Shown: piece after piece, positions 1-8,252 of the stretch
Numbering within the stretch: position 1 is the first letter of the stretch
Layout of the letters: the number at the start of each line of letters is the position of its first letter
Assembly (NCBI RefSeq): GCF_001429045.1
Contig: NZ_LMHY01000025.1
Coordinates: 254,040-318,039 of the forward strand
Reading direction: 5' to 3'
Length of the DNA: 64,000 bases
Origin: Pseudomonas sp. Root71
Lineage (GTDB): Bacteria; Pseudomonadota; Gammaproteobacteria; Pseudomonadales; Pseudomonadaceae
Notes under the pieces: model-generated
Database searches by the model: none
What the model was told of the DNA's origin: nothing
The model's input: only the letters and a program-made list of their open reading frames with translations
Made by a program: the position numbers and the translations under genes

Positions 1-390
1 CAGCGGGCCAAGGAAGTAATTGCTGTGGGTCATCAGCCCGTAATTGTGCACGCTCGGGTTGCCCTGATAGACCGCCACGGCGTTTTGCCCGTGATGCTCC
101 TGAATGGCGGCGAGACGATCGGCGACCAGATTGAATGCCGCTTCCCACTCGATGGGCTGCCATTCATTACCCACTCGCTGCATCGGTTGACGCAGGCGAT
201 CCGGATCGCTCTGTATGTCTTGCAACGCCACGGCCTTGGGGCAGATGTGCCCACGGCTGAACGCATCCTGGGGGTCGCCCTTGATCGAAGTGATCTGGAC
301 GTTACCGCCTTCGACCTCGGTGGTTTCGATGGTCAGGCCACAGATGGCTTCGCACAAATGGCAAGCACGGTGATGGAGAGTCTTGGTCAT
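1..390 (-). CDS. Molybdopterin oxidoreductase (formate dehydrogenase-like), N-terminal part
   Basis: The first 130 codons of a gene that runs off the left edge; the start codon is the ATG at 388-390. Cysteines at residues 10, 13, 17 and 50 form the CxxCx3C-x32-C pattern that holds the [4Fe-4S] cluster at the N-terminus of the DMSO reductase/formate dehydrogenase superfamily, and GHICPKA around residue 50 is typical of it. A conserved stretch with QGNPSVHN follows near residue 115. The substrate cannot be told from this part. The enzyme would need molybdopterin cofactor, for which moaCDE lies near 56 kb. The overlapping forward frame at 25-570 is a shadow. Confidence 0.85.
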   Translation of the reverse strand, partial: MTKTLHHRACHLCEAICGLTIETTEVEGGNVQITSIKGDPQDAFSRGHICPKAVALQDIQSDPDRLRQPMQRVGNEWQPIEWEAAFNLVADRLAAIQEHHGQNAVAVYQGNPSVHNYGLMTHSNYFLGPL

Positions 391-524
391 GGCCAGTCTC
401 TGTCTTGTTTTGGGCGGGCAACGTTGGCCGCGGAAACAAAACTATGGCGCCAGAGCCGCCGCCACGCCAGCGACGTTCATCTTGTGAATCGAGGGTTATC
501 AGGCCAGCCGATGGCCGTCCGGGT

Positions 525-677
525 TCAGTTCGAAGGCAGCCTGGGCGGCGCTTGCAACTGGATTTCCTGAAGGGTTTCAATCGGCCCGTGAGGGCCATGC
601 ACTCCGGTCAGCTCGCCGATCAGGCGCCAGTGCTCGTCGAGCCCGGCGCTGATGAATGACAGGTCAGAAACCGACTG
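525..677 (-). pseudogene. Possible 3' remnant of a degraded gene
   Basis: A 50-codon open stretch on the minus strand, bounded by stops, with no ATG or convincing GTG. Its composition looks protein-like (it reads ...GLDEHWRLIGELTGVHG... and then GPIETLQEIQLQAPP), unlike the translations of the other frames here. It ends 135 bases before the oxidoreductase start on the same strand. It may be the tail of a gene whose 5' part was deleted or shifted out of frame. I do not recognise the family, and it could be chance. Confidence 0.3.
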
Positions 678-823
678 TCAGCGCACCATTGCCGCCCAGC
701 CTGATTGCCAAGCCCCGAGGGGCCGGTGTACAAATGAACCGCTGCTATCAGGAAACAGGCTTCAAATGCGCTACCTCGGTAAACCCGTAGCACCTCTGAA
801 ACTCCCTAAAAACTGTAGCCCTA

Positions 824-851
824 TTGGTAAGACGCGACATTTAATTATAAG
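824..851 (+). promoter_or_regulatory. Candidate sigma-70 promoter of argF
   Basis: A -35-like TTGGTA (824-829), a 16-bp spacer and a -10-like TATAAG (846-851) lie inside the ArgR-type operator, about 110 bases before the argF start. The match is by eye only; the overlap with the operator supports it. Confidence 0.5.
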
Positions 852-860
852 ATCGCGCCT
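824..860 (-). promoter_or_regulatory. ArgR-type operator upstream of argF
   Basis: Read on the minus strand there are two direct 21-bp units of the Pseudomonas ArgR pattern TGTCGC-N8-AA-N5. The downstream unit is perfect at the fixed positions (TGTCGC at 834-839, AA at 824-825). The upstream unit is AGGCGC at 855-860 with AA at 845-846, matching 4 of 6 in the hexamer plus both A's. Anabolic argF is arginine-repressed through ArgR in P. aeruginosa. The site covers the best promoter match, which fits repression by occlusion. Confidence 0.75.
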
Positions 861-964
861 CCCCCTATTTCGTCGCCCCGTGCGGCTTACGCCGCAGGTC
901 TCGCCCGTTGTTCCGTTAAACAAGGCTTTGAGCATCTGCGGATTGTAGCAAAAGGTAGTCAATG

Positions 965-1885
965 ATGAGCGCAAGGCACTTTCTCTCCCTGATGGATTGC
1001 ACGCCCGAAGAGCTGGTCAGCGTGATCCGTCGAGGCGTTGAGCTCAAGGACCTGCGTAACCGCGGCGTACTGTTCGAGCCTCTGAAAAACCGCGTGCTCG
1101 GGATGATTTTCGAGAAATCCTCGACCCGCACCCGGATCTCCTTCGAAGCCGGCATGATCCAGCTCGGTGGCCAGGCGATCTTCCTGTCACCCCGTGACAC
1201 CCAACTGGGCCGTGGCGAGCCGATCGGCGACGCCGCCATTGTCATGTCGAGCATGCTTGATGCGGTGATGATCCGTACGTTTTCACACAGCACCCTGACC
1301 GAATTCGCCGCCAATTCGCGCGTCCCGCTGATCAATGGCCTGTCCGATGACCTGCACCCGTGCCAGTTGCTGGCAGACATGCAGACCTTCCTCGAACACC
1401 GCGGCTCCATCCAGGGCAAGACCGTGGCCTGGATCGGCGACGGCAACAACATGTGCAACAGCTATATAGAAGCGGCGATCCAGTTCGACTTCCAGTTGCG
1501 CGTTGCCTGTCCGGAAGGCTACGAGCCCAACCCGGTGTTCCTGGCCAAGGCCGGCGATCGGGTCACCATCGTTCGCGATCCGAAGGAAGCCGTGCGTGGT
1601 GCGCACCTTGTGAGCACCGACGTCTGGACCTCCATGGGCCAGGAAGAGGAAACCGCCAAGCGCCTGCAACTGTTCGCACCGTATCAGGTCAACCGCGCCC
1701 TACTCGATCTGGCCGCTGAGGACGTGCTGTTCATGCACTGCCTGCCGGCGCACCGTGGCGAGGAAATCAGTGTCGACCTGCTCGACGACCCGCGCTCCGT
1801 GGCCTGGGATCAAGCCGAAAACCGTCTACATGCGCAAAAGGCCTTGCTCGAATTCCTCGTTCCGCCTTCGTACCATCACGCATGA
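965..1885 (+). CDS. argF: Ornithine carbamoyltransferase, anabolic
   Basis: Transfers the carbamoyl group to ornithine, giving citrulline in cytoplasmic arginine synthesis. The carbamoyl-phosphate motif STRTR is at residues 53-57, HPCQ at 131-134, and the ornithine-side HCLPAHRGEE lies near residue 262. The 306-residue length is normal. Two adjacent ATGs exist (962 and 965); 965 gives MSARHF, the start I recall for P. aeruginosa ArgF, while AAGG at 952-955 could serve either. Regulation by ArgR is suggested by the operator at 824-860. The stop overlaps the start of the next ABC ATPase gene by 4 bases, so the two are probably cotranscribed and translationally coupled. Confidence 0.97.
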   Translation: MSARHFLSLMDCTPEELVSVIRRGVELKDLRNRGVLFEPLKNRVLGMIFEKSSTRTRISFEAGMIQLGGQAIFLSPRDTQLGRGEPIGDAAIVMSSMLDAVMIRTFSHSTLTEFAANSRVPLINGLSDDLHPCQLLADMQTFLEHRGSIQGKTVAWIGDGNNMCNSYIEAAIQFDFQLRVACPEGYEPNPVFLAKAGDRVTIVRDPKEAVRGAHLVSTDVWTSMGQEEETAKRLQLFAPYQVNRALLDLAAEDVLFMHCLPAHRGEEISVDLLDDPRSVAWDQAENRLHAQKALLEFLVPPSYHHA

Positions 1886-2991
1886 GCCAGCCATTACTGC
1901 TTAACCTGCGCAACCTCGCCTGCGGCTATCAAGACCAGCGCGTGGTGCAGAACCTCAACCTGCACCTGAACGCAGGCGACATCGGTTGCCTGCTGGGCTC
2001 TTCTGGCTGCGGCAAGACCACCACCCTGCGGGCGATTGCCGGTTTCGAACCCGTTCACGAAGGCGAAATCCAGCTGGCTGGCGAAACCATCTCCAGCGCC
2101 GGTTTCACCCTCGCGCCGGAGAAACGTCGTATCGGCATGGTGTTCCAGGACTACGCGCTGTTTCCGCATTTGAGCGTGGCCGACAACATCGCCTTCGGCA
2201 TTCGCAAGCATCCGCAAAAGGATCGCGTGACCGAAGAACTGCTGGAACTGGTCAACCTGAAGAACCTCGGCAAGCGTTTCCCCCACGAGCTTTCCGGTGG
2301 TCAGCAGCAACGTGTCGCCCTGGCCCGCGCCCTGGCGCCAGAACCGCAACTGCTGCTGCTCGACGAACCGTTCTCCAACCTTGATGGCGAATTGCGCCGC
2401 AAGCTCAGCCATGAAGTACGCGACATCCTCAAGGCCCGTGGCACCAGCGCGATTCTGGTGACTCACGACCAGGAGGAAGCCTTCGCGGTCAGCGACCACG
2501 TTGGCGTGTTCAAGGAAGGTCGCCTGGAACAGTGGGATACGCCCTACAACCTGTATCACGAACCCCTGACACCCTTTGTCGCGAGTTTCATCGGCCAGGG
2601 CTATTTCATTCGCGGTCAGTTGAGCAGCCCCGAGTCGGTGCAAACCGAGCTGGGTGAGTTGCGCGGCAATCGGGCCTACACCTGGCCGGTAGGCGGCGCC
2701 GTGGACGTGCTGCTGCGCCCGGACGATATCGTCTATGCGCCGGACAGCGCACTGAAGGCGCGAATTTCCGGCAAGACGTTCCTGGGTGCATCGACCCTGT
2801 ATCGATTGCAACTGCCGACTGGCGCACAGCTGGAATCGATCTTCCCGAGCCATGTCGATCGTCAGGTTGGAGCGCAAGTGGGTATTCGTGTCGCGGCTGA
2901 ACACCTGGTGCTGTTCCAGGCTTCCGGCAGCACGGCGGCGCAGATTCCGGTGGCTGAATCCGGTGTCCGCCGCTACAGCACCGCCAACTGA
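1882..2991 (+). CDS. ABC transporter ATP-binding protein, FbpC/PotA-like
   Basis: ATPase subunit of an importer, 369 residues. Walker A GSSGCGKTT at residues 39-47, signature LSGGQQQR near 138, Walker B LLLLDEP near 158 and the switch histidine in VTHDQEEA. A C-terminal TOBE-like regulatory region follows from about residue 240. Its best resemblance is to ferric iron (FbpC) and spermidine/putrescine (PotA) ATPases. No permease or binding-protein gene adjoins it, so it must work with subunits encoded elsewhere. The ATG overlaps the argF stop (ATGA), as for the argF neighbour PA3538 that I recall in P. aeruginosa. Confidence 0.88.
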   Translation: MSQPLLLNLRNLACGYQDQRVVQNLNLHLNAGDIGCLLGSSGCGKTTTLRAIAGFEPVHEGEIQLAGETISSAGFTLAPEKRRIGMVFQDYALFPHLSVADNIAFGIRKHPQKDRVTEELLELVNLKNLGKRFPHELSGGQQQRVALARALAPEPQLLLLDEPFSNLDGELRRKLSHEVRDILKARGTSAILVTHDQEEAFAVSDHVGVFKEGRLEQWDTPYNLYHEPLTPFVASFIGQGYFIRGQLSSPESVQTELGELRGNRAYTWPVGGAVDVLLRPDDIVYAPDSALKARISGKTFLGASTLYRLQLPTGAQLESIFPSHVDRQVGAQVGIRVAAEHLVLFQASGSTAAQIPVAESGVRRYSTAN

Positions 2992-3006
2992 TACACACGA
3001 AACAAT

Positions 3007-3096
3007 TGTGGGAGCGGGCTTGCTCGCGAAGGCGGTGTGTCAGCCAATGATGATGTTGACTGACAGTCCGCATTCGCGAGCAAGCCCGCTCCCACA
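3007..3096. repeat. REP inverted pair (REPIN), GTGGGAGC family
   Basis: Two copies of a REP unit (gtgggagcgggcttgctcgc and its reverse complement) face each other across about 40 bases, between the convergent ABC ATPase and phzF-like genes. This is the commonest REP family in P. fluorescens; similar pairs lie at 24595, 32219, 55706 and 57068. Confidence 0.9.
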
Positions 3097-3107
3097 CTGG
3101 ATTTGCG

Positions 3108-3890
3108 TTAACCCAGCATCAGCGTTCCGCTTGCTACGAGTGTCGCATGCCCGCCGATCTTCACCCGATCGCCTTCCAGTTGGCAGAACAACGCCCCACC
3201 CCGCGCCGAACGCTGAAAAGCCGTCAGGCTCGATTTACCCAAACGCTTTGACCAGTACGGAATCAGAAGGCAATGGGTCGATCCGGTGACCGGATCTTCG
3301 TTGATGCCGATTGCCGGCGCGAAATAACGGGACACGAAATCGTGCTGCTCGCCCCGCGCCGTCACGATGGCGCCCAGCCATGGCAGTTTCGCCAGGGCCA
3401 CCATGTCCGGCTTGCAGTCGAGCACGGCTTGCTCGGACTCCAGCACCACGAATAGCTCATTCGAAGCCAGTACCTCGAGAGCTTTCACGCCCAGTGCACG
3501 CTCGATGTCCGGGATTACGTTCACCGGCGACGCAGTGATCGCCGGGAAATCCAGCCACAGGCGCCCACCTTCACGGGTCACGCTCAACGGGCCGGACTTG
3601 CAGGTGAAGTCCAGTCGCTCGACGGGCTCTTTATAGATCTCGAACAGCACATGGGCGCTAGCCAGCGTCGCGTGACCGCACAATGGCACCTCGGTGGTCG
3701 GCGTAAACCAACGGATGTGCCAGCCCTGCCCTTCACGCACGACAAACGCCGTCTCGGCGAGGTTGTGCTCAGCGGCAATCTTTTGCATCAGCTCATCGGC
3801 GAGCCAGGTATCGAGCCGATAGACCATTGCCGGATTGCCGCTGAATGACTGATTGCTGAACGCGTCGACCTGATGAAACTCAAGCTGCAT
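3108..3890 (-). CDS. PhzF-family isomerase-like protein
   Basis: 260 residues of the PhzF/diaminopimelate-epimerase-like fold. The catalytic glutamate expected in NLAET is residue 46 (Glu45 in PhzF), followed by GHATLAS near residue 73 and DPVTGSTHC near residue 199, the second half-site. No other phenazine genes are present, so this is one of the many PhzF paralogues of unknown substrate and not evidence for phenazine production. It is convergent with the ABC ATPase gene across a REPIN. Confidence 0.88.
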   Translation of the reverse strand: MQLEFHQVDAFSNQSFSGNPAMVYRLDTWLADELMQKIAAEHNLAETAFVVREGQGWHIRWFTPTTEVPLCGHATLASAHVLFEIYKEPVERLDFTCKSGPLSVTREGGRLWLDFPAITASPVNVIPDIERALGVKALEVLASNELFVVLESEQAVLDCKPDMVALAKLPWLGAIVTARGEQHDFVSRYFAPAIGINEDPVTGSTHCLLIPYWSKRLGKSSLTAFQRSARGGALFCQLEGDRVKIGGHATLVASGTLMLG

Positions 3891-3996
3891 AACCTTCTCC
3901 CTTTGTCAGACCGTCGAGCATGCCGCGCTGGCCCAACTGGCACCAGTGACAGAGCAGGCTGATTTTCACCATACAGAGCTGCACCCGCTTAGAGGC

Positions 3997-4467
3997 TCAC
4001 GCACGGCCGATATCGGCAAACTTCGCCTGGGTGTGTTCGGCCAGCACTGCCGGTGCCAGCTCGACTTCCAGCCCACGTCGACCCGCACTGACAAAAATGC
4101 TGGCGAAGGGCTGGGCCGAATTATCAATGAAGGTACGCAAACGCTTTTTCTGCCCCAGCGGACTGATCCCGCCCAACAGATATCCAGTGGAGCGCTGCGC
4201 CGCTGCAGGGTCGGCCATTTCGACCTTTTTCACGCCCGCGGCGTGGGCCAGTCCTTTCAAGTCCAGGCTGCCGACAACCGGCACCACGGCCACCAGCAAC
4301 TCGCCCTTTTCACTGGCCGCCAGCAAGGTCTTGAACACCTGAGCCGGATCGAGCCCGAGTTTTTCCGCCGCTTCCAATCCGTAGGAGGCGGCCTTCGGGT
4401 CATGTTCGTAACTGTGTACGCGATGTTCGGCCCGAACCTTTTTCAACAAATCCAATGCGGGGGTCAT
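3997..4467 (-). CDS. ybaK: Cys-tRNA(Pro)/Cys-tRNA(Cys) deacylase YbaK
   Basis: 156 residues of the YbaK/ProX editing family, which hydrolyses mischarged Cys-tRNA(Pro) in trans. The invariant lysine in the VFKTLLA motif is residue 46, the position of the catalytic lysine in H. influenzae YbaK. GGISPLGQKK near residue 99 and the C-terminal ISAGRRGLE-like strand (here VSAGRRGLE) are characteristic. It stands alone on the minus strand, about 100 bases downstream-adjacent to the phzF-like gene. Confidence 0.93.
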   Translation of the reverse strand: MTPALDLLKKVRAEHRVHSYEHDPKAASYGLEAAEKLGLDPAQVFKTLLAASEKGELLVAVVPVVGSLDLKGLAHAAGVKKVEMADPAAAQRSTGYLLGGISPLGQKKRLRTFIDNSAQPFASIFVSAGRRGLEVELAPAVLAEHTQAKFADIGRA

Positions 4468-4814
4468 GACAGCTCCAGACTGGGCGACAGTAGAAAAATA
4501 CTGCGCCCGATTCTAGGACATTGATCATTAAAAGGCTCTACGGCGGCGTATCCATAACGCCATTGCCTGGCCATCCCATTCCTCAACAACCCGTTCATTC
4601 ATACAGCGAATAGTTTTTTTGTGACCGACGGTTCACTTTCGACCTTTGACAGCAGCGTTTCTTGTCTATATTTTTTCGTTTATGAAACTGTACGAAACGT
4701 CCTACCGCTGCACCCAGCAGTAAACCGCGACCAGGATGGGGATCCTGCCTCGGCGAAAAACGCGCTCCGACCATGATGGATAAAAGCGCCAGACAACAAA
4801 AAAAAGAGGTTTCA
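4468..4814. other. Divergent promoter region between ybaK and glpF
   Basis: About 350 bases, more AT-rich than its surroundings. It contains the probable GlpR site at 4671-4690 and the glpF ribosome binding site (aagaggt, 4804-4810). A small imperfect dyad (gcgtttc/gaaacgt) brackets the GlpR site. No RNA gene is apparent. Confidence 0.6.
4671..4690 (+). promoter_or_regulatory. Probable GlpR operator upstream of glpF
   Basis: The 20 bases ttttttcgtttatgaaactg match the E. coli GlpR consensus WATKYTCGWWAWCGRRMATW at 15 positions, including the TCG core and the GAA half. It lies 125-144 bases before the glpF start. A poorer match sits at about 4633-4653. Confidence 0.6.
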
Positions 4815-5666
4815 ATGACAATTGCTTTACAACAACCGTCGCTCTCGAGCCAATGCATGGCCGAGTTCCTGGGTACGGCGCTGCTAATTTTTTTTGGTAC
4901 AGGTTGTGTTGCCGCGCTCAAGGTCGCGGGTGCCAGTTTTGGCTTGTGGGAAATCAGCATTATCTGGGGCGTCGGCGTCAGCATGGCGATCTACCTTACC
5001 GCCGGAGTTTCCGGTGCTCATCTGAACCCCGCCGTCAGCATTGCCCTGAGCATTTTCGCGGACTTCGAAAAACGTAAACTGCCTTTCTACGTACTTGCCC
5101 AGGTGGCGGGCGCTTTCTGTGGAGCGTTGTTGGTCTACACCCTCTACAGCAATCTATTTTTCGAATTCGAACAAACACACCACATGGTTCGCGGCACTCA
5201 AGCCAGCCTTGAGTTGGCCTCCGTGTTCTCCACCTTTCCGAATCCTGTGCTGACCACCGCCCAGGCATTTCTGGTCGAGGTGATCATCACGGCCATCCTG
5301 ATGGGCGTGATCATGTCCCTGACCGATGACAATAATGGCCTGCCCAAAGGCCCGTTGGCACCGCTGCTGATCGGCCTGCTGATTGCGGTGATCGGCAGTT
5401 CGATGGGACCGCTGACCGGTTTTGCCATGAACCCTGCGCGGGACTTCGGTCCGAAACTGATGACTTTCTTCGCTGGCTGGGGTGAAATTTCCTTCACCGG
5501 CGGACGCGATATCCCGTATTTCCTGATTCCTGTTTTTGCACCGATTGTCGGTGCCTGCCTCGGTGCCGCCGCCTATCGCGGGTTGATTGCCCGCCATCTG
5601 CCCAGCGCCGTACCTGCTACAAAGGATGCAACAGCTGCCATTGACGGCAAACCCAGAACTTCTTGA
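4815..5666 (+). CDS. glpF: Glycerol uptake facilitator (aquaglyceroporin)
   Basis: Inner-membrane MIP-family channel admitting glycerol by facilitated diffusion, 283 residues with six membrane spans. Both half-helix NPA motifs are present: HLNPAVSI near residue 68 and FAMNPARDFGP near residue 204. The D after the second NPAR marks a glycerol facilitator and not a water channel. An in-frame ATG at 4773 would add 14 residues, but aagaggt lies 4 bases before 4815, where MTIALQQ begins. glpK follows after 74 bases. Expression is probably controlled by GlpR. Confidence 0.96.
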   Translation: MTIALQQPSLSSQCMAEFLGTALLIFFGTGCVAALKVAGASFGLWEISIIWGVGVSMAIYLTAGVSGAHLNPAVSIALSIFADFEKRKLPFYVLAQVAGAFCGALLVYTLYSNLFFEFEQTHHMVRGTQASLELASVFSTFPNPVLTTAQAFLVEVIITAILMGVIMSLTDDNNGLPKGPLAPLLIGLLIAVIGSSMGPLTGFAMNPARDFGPKLMTFFAGWGEISFTGGRDIPYFLIPVFAPIVGACLGAAAYRGLIARHLPSAVPATKDATAAIDGKPRTS

Positions 5667-5740
5667 TACCGTTGGCGCGTGCCACTGCCCTTTGATCGCG
5701 CGCCAGACCTCACTCCCTTATTTCGTCCAAGGCAATCGAC

Positions 5741-7246
5741 ATGACCGACACACAGAATAAGAACTACATCATTGCCCTCGATCAGGGTACGACCAGCTCC
5801 CGCGCGATCATTTTCGACCGCGACGCGAACGTGGTCTGCACCGCCCAACGGGAGTTCGCGCAGCATTACCCGCAAGCCGGTTGGGTCGAACACGATCCGA
5901 TGGAAATCTTCGCCACCCAAAGCGCCGTGATGGTCGAGGCCCTGGCGCAAGCCGGCCTGCACCACGACCAGGTGGCAGCCATCGGCATCACCAACCAGCG
6001 CGAAACCACCGTGGTCTGGGACAAGAACACCGGCCGCCCGATCTACAACGCGATCGTCTGGCAGTGCCGCCGCAGCACCGAGATCTGCCAGCAACTCAAG
6101 CGCGATGGCCACGAGCAATACATCAGCGATACCACCGGCCTGGTCACCGACCCATACTTCTCCGGCACCAAGCTCAAGTGGATCCTCGACAACGTCGAAG
6201 GCAGCCGCGAACGCGCGCGCAACGGTGAGCTGCTATTCGGCACGGTCGACAGCTGGCTGATCTGGAAATTTACCGGCGGCAAGGTGCATGTCACCGACTA
6301 CACCAACGCTTCGCGCACCATGCTCTTCAACATCCACACCCTGGAGTGGGACGCGAAGATGCTGGAAGTGCTGGATATTCCGCGCGAAATGCTTCCGGAA
6401 GTTAAATCGTCCTCGGAAATTTATGGCCGCACCAAAAGCGGAATCGCCATCGGCGGCATCGCTGGCGACCAGCAAGCCGCCCTGTTCGGCCAGATGTGCG
6501 TCGAGCCAGGCCAGGCGAAAAACACCTACGGCACTGGCTGCTTCCTGTTGATGAACACCGGCGACAAAGCGGTGAAATCCCGACATGGCATGCTCACCAC
6601 CATCGCTTGCGGCCCACGTGGCGAAGTCGCTTACGCGCTGGAAGGCGCAGTGTTCAACGGCGGTTCTACCGTGCAGTGGCTGCGTGACGAACTGAAAATC
6701 ATCAACGACGCCCACGACACCGAATACTTCGCCAACAAGGTCAAGGACAGCAACGGCGTGTACCTGGTGCCGGCCTTTACCGGTCTTGGCGCTCCCTACT
6801 GGGACCCGTACGCCCGTGGAGCACTGTTCGGCCTGACCCGCGGCGTACGCGTGGATCACATCATTCGTGCCGCGCTGGAGTCGATTGCCTACCAGACCCG
6901 CGACGTGCTCGACGCCATGCAGCAGGACTCCGGCGAACGCCTCAAGGCCCTGCGCGTGGATGGCGGCGCTGTGGCCAACAACTTCCTCATGCAGTTCCAG
7001 GCCGACATCCTCGGCACGCAGGTCGAGCGTCCGCAAATGCGCGAAACCACGGCACTGGGCGCGGCTTACCTGGCAGGCCTGGCCTGTGGCTTCTGGGGTA
7101 GCCTGGAAGAGTTGCGCGGCAAGGCCGTGATCGAGCGCCAGTTCGAGCCGACGCTGGATGAAACGGCGAAGGAAAAACTCTACGCAGGATGGAAAAAAGC
7201 GGTCAGCCGCACCCGAAATTGGGCGGCTGAAGACGAGGCTGAATAA
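5741..7246 (+). CDS. glpK: Glycerol kinase
   Basis: Phosphorylates glycerol with ATP to glycerol 3-phosphate, trapping it in the cytoplasm. 501 residues, the usual length for this FGGY kinase. The phosphate-binding LDQGTTSSR is at residues 13-21 and the second FGGY signature GGSTVQWLRDEL near 308. GGIAGDQQAALFGQ near 245 and VDGGAVANNFLMQ near 407 are the nucleotide-site segments. It probably shares a transcript with glpF; glpR starts 95 bases downstream. Confidence 0.98.
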   Translation: MTDTQNKNYIIALDQGTTSSRAIIFDRDANVVCTAQREFAQHYPQAGWVEHDPMEIFATQSAVMVEALAQAGLHHDQVAAIGITNQRETTVVWDKNTGRPIYNAIVWQCRRSTEICQQLKRDGHEQYISDTTGLVTDPYFSGTKLKWILDNVEGSRERARNGELLFGTVDSWLIWKFTGGKVHVTDYTNASRTMLFNIHTLEWDAKMLEVLDIPREMLPEVKSSSEIYGRTKSGIAIGGIAGDQQAALFGQMCVEPGQAKNTYGTGCFLLMNTGDKAVKSRHGMLTTIACGPRGEVAYALEGAVFNGGSTVQWLRDELKIINDAHDTEYFANKVKDSNGVYLVPAFTGLGAPYWDPYARGALFGLTRGVRVDHIIRAALESIAYQTRDVLDAMQQDSGERLKALRVDGGAVANNFLMQFQADILGTQVERPQMRETTALGAAYLAGLACGFWGSLEELRGKAVIERQFEPTLDETAKEKLYAGWKKAVSRTRNWAAEDEAE

Positions 7247-7341
7247 GCGAACTCCAGTTCCCGTATCTGTATGTAACTGGTAGGGAGGGGATTCCTGCGG
7301 CATCATGGGCAAATTTTGCACGGCAGCCCAAAGGACGCCCC

Positions 7342-8097
7342 ATGAATCTGCCTCCCCGTCAGCAGCAAATCCTCGAACTGGTCCGCGAACGCGGCTATGT
7401 CAGCATCGAGGAAATGGCCACTCTGTTCGTAGTAACCCCGCAGACCATTCGCCGCGACATCAATCAGCTCGCGGAAGCCAATTTGTTGCGTCGCTACCAC
7501 GGCGGCGCGGCTTACGACTCCAGCGTTGAAAACACCGCCTACGCCATGCGCGCCGATCAGATGCGCGACGAGAAACAGCGTATCGGCGAAGCCATTGCCA
7601 CACAGATTCCCGACCATGCCTCGTTGTTCATCAACATCGGCACGACCACCGAGTCCATTGCCCGGGCACTGCTCAACCACAGCCACCTGAAAATCATCAC
7701 CAACAACCTGCACGTCGCCTCCATGCTCAGTGCCAAGGACGACTTCGACGTACTGCTGACCGGTGGCAATGTACGGCGTGACGGCGGCGTGGTCGGTCAG
7801 GCCAGTGTCGACTTCATCAACCAGTTCAAGGTCGACTTCGCCCTGGTCGGCATCAGCGGCATCGATGAAGACGGCAGCCTGCTGGACTTCGACTATCAGG
7901 AAGTGCGGGTATCCCAGGCGATCATCGCCAATGCCCGGCAAGTGATCCTCGCGGCCGACTCCAGCAAGTTCGGGCGCAACGCCATGATTCGCTTGGGGCC
8001 GATCAGCCTGGTTGATTGCCTGGTCACCGATCAGCAGCCTTCCCCGGCGCTGGCGCAGTTGTTGAACCAGCACAAGGTTCGGCTGGAAGTCGTTTAA
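7342..8097 (+). CDS. glpR: Glycerol-3-phosphate regulon repressor, DeoR family
   Basis: 251 residues. The N-terminal winged helix-turn-helix (YVSIEEMATLFVVTPQTIRRDI, about residues 19-40, then a RRYHGGA wing) is the DeoR signature. The C-terminal DeoRC sensor domain carries TTTES near 99 and a DSSKFGR motif near 208. It should release its operators on binding glycerol 3-phosphate. The gene sits between the kinase and dehydrogenase genes that it controls, as in P. aeruginosa. A strong terminator follows, separating it from glpD. Confidence 0.95.
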   Translation: MNLPPRQQQILELVRERGYVSIEEMATLFVVTPQTIRRDINQLAEANLLRRYHGGAAYDSSVENTAYAMRADQMRDEKQRIGEAIATQIPDHASLFINIGTTTESIARALLNHSHLKIITNNLHVASMLSAKDDFDVLLTGGNVRRDGGVVGQASVDFINQFKVDFALVGISGIDEDGSLLDFDYQEVRVSQAIIANARQVILAADSSKFGRNAMIRLGPISLVDCLVTDQQPSPALAQLLNQHKVRLEVV

Positions 8098-8112
8098 CCC
8101 CTTCCCAGTCTT

Positions 8113-8150
8113 AAAAGATCGCCCCGCGCTCGGGCGATCTTTTGCTTTTA
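8113..8150 (+). terminator. Terminator after glpR
   Basis: A 12-bp perfect stem (aaaagatcgccc / gggcgatctttt) with a 7-base loop, followed by tgctttt. It ends the glpFKR transcript 16 bases after the glpR stop. Confidence 0.9.
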
Positions 8151-8176
8151 TGTTCGTAAATTTTCCTTTAACCGCC

Positions 8177-8201
8177 CTTCGATGAGTATTTTCAATCGAA
8201 G
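8177..8201. promoter_or_regulatory. Inverted repeat in the glpD promoter region
   Basis: Perfect 7-bp arms CTTCGAT / ATCGAAG separated by 11 bases, 32 bases before the first GlpR operator. It is not a GlpR-type sequence and has no U-tract. It could be the site of another regulator of glpD (such as a carbon-repression or activator site); unassigned. Confidence 0.4.
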
Positions 8202-8232
8202 CTGACTGGCTGTGCGCGTCTTTATGGGCTAG

Positions 8233-8252
8233 TATTTTCGCAAATGAACATT
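8233..8252 (+). promoter_or_regulatory. GlpR operator 1 upstream of glpD
   Basis: tattttcgcaaatgaacatt matches the GlpR consensus WATKYTCGWWAWCGRRMATW at 18 of 20 positions. It abuts operator 2, giving a tandem array 50-69 bases before the glpD start. Confidence 0.8.

Larger units (their letters stand above)
391..961. other. Intergenic region between the oxidoreductase and argF
   Basis: About 570 bases without an intact gene. It holds a short coding-like remnant on the minus strand (525-677), the ArgR-type operator and promoter of argF (824-860), and a 6-bp-stem hairpin (tgcggc-ttac-gccgca) near 882-897 in the untranslated leader of argF. Confidence 0.6.

Noticed and set aside
652..948. 98-codon plus-strand frame ahead of argF
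   Set aside because: It runs through the ArgR-type operator and promoter, has no ribosome site and no protein-like pattern.
3108..3890. A phenazine biosynthetic locus suggested by the PhzF-like protein
   Set aside because: No phzA-E or phzG homologue lies nearby; PhzF paralogues of unknown role are common.
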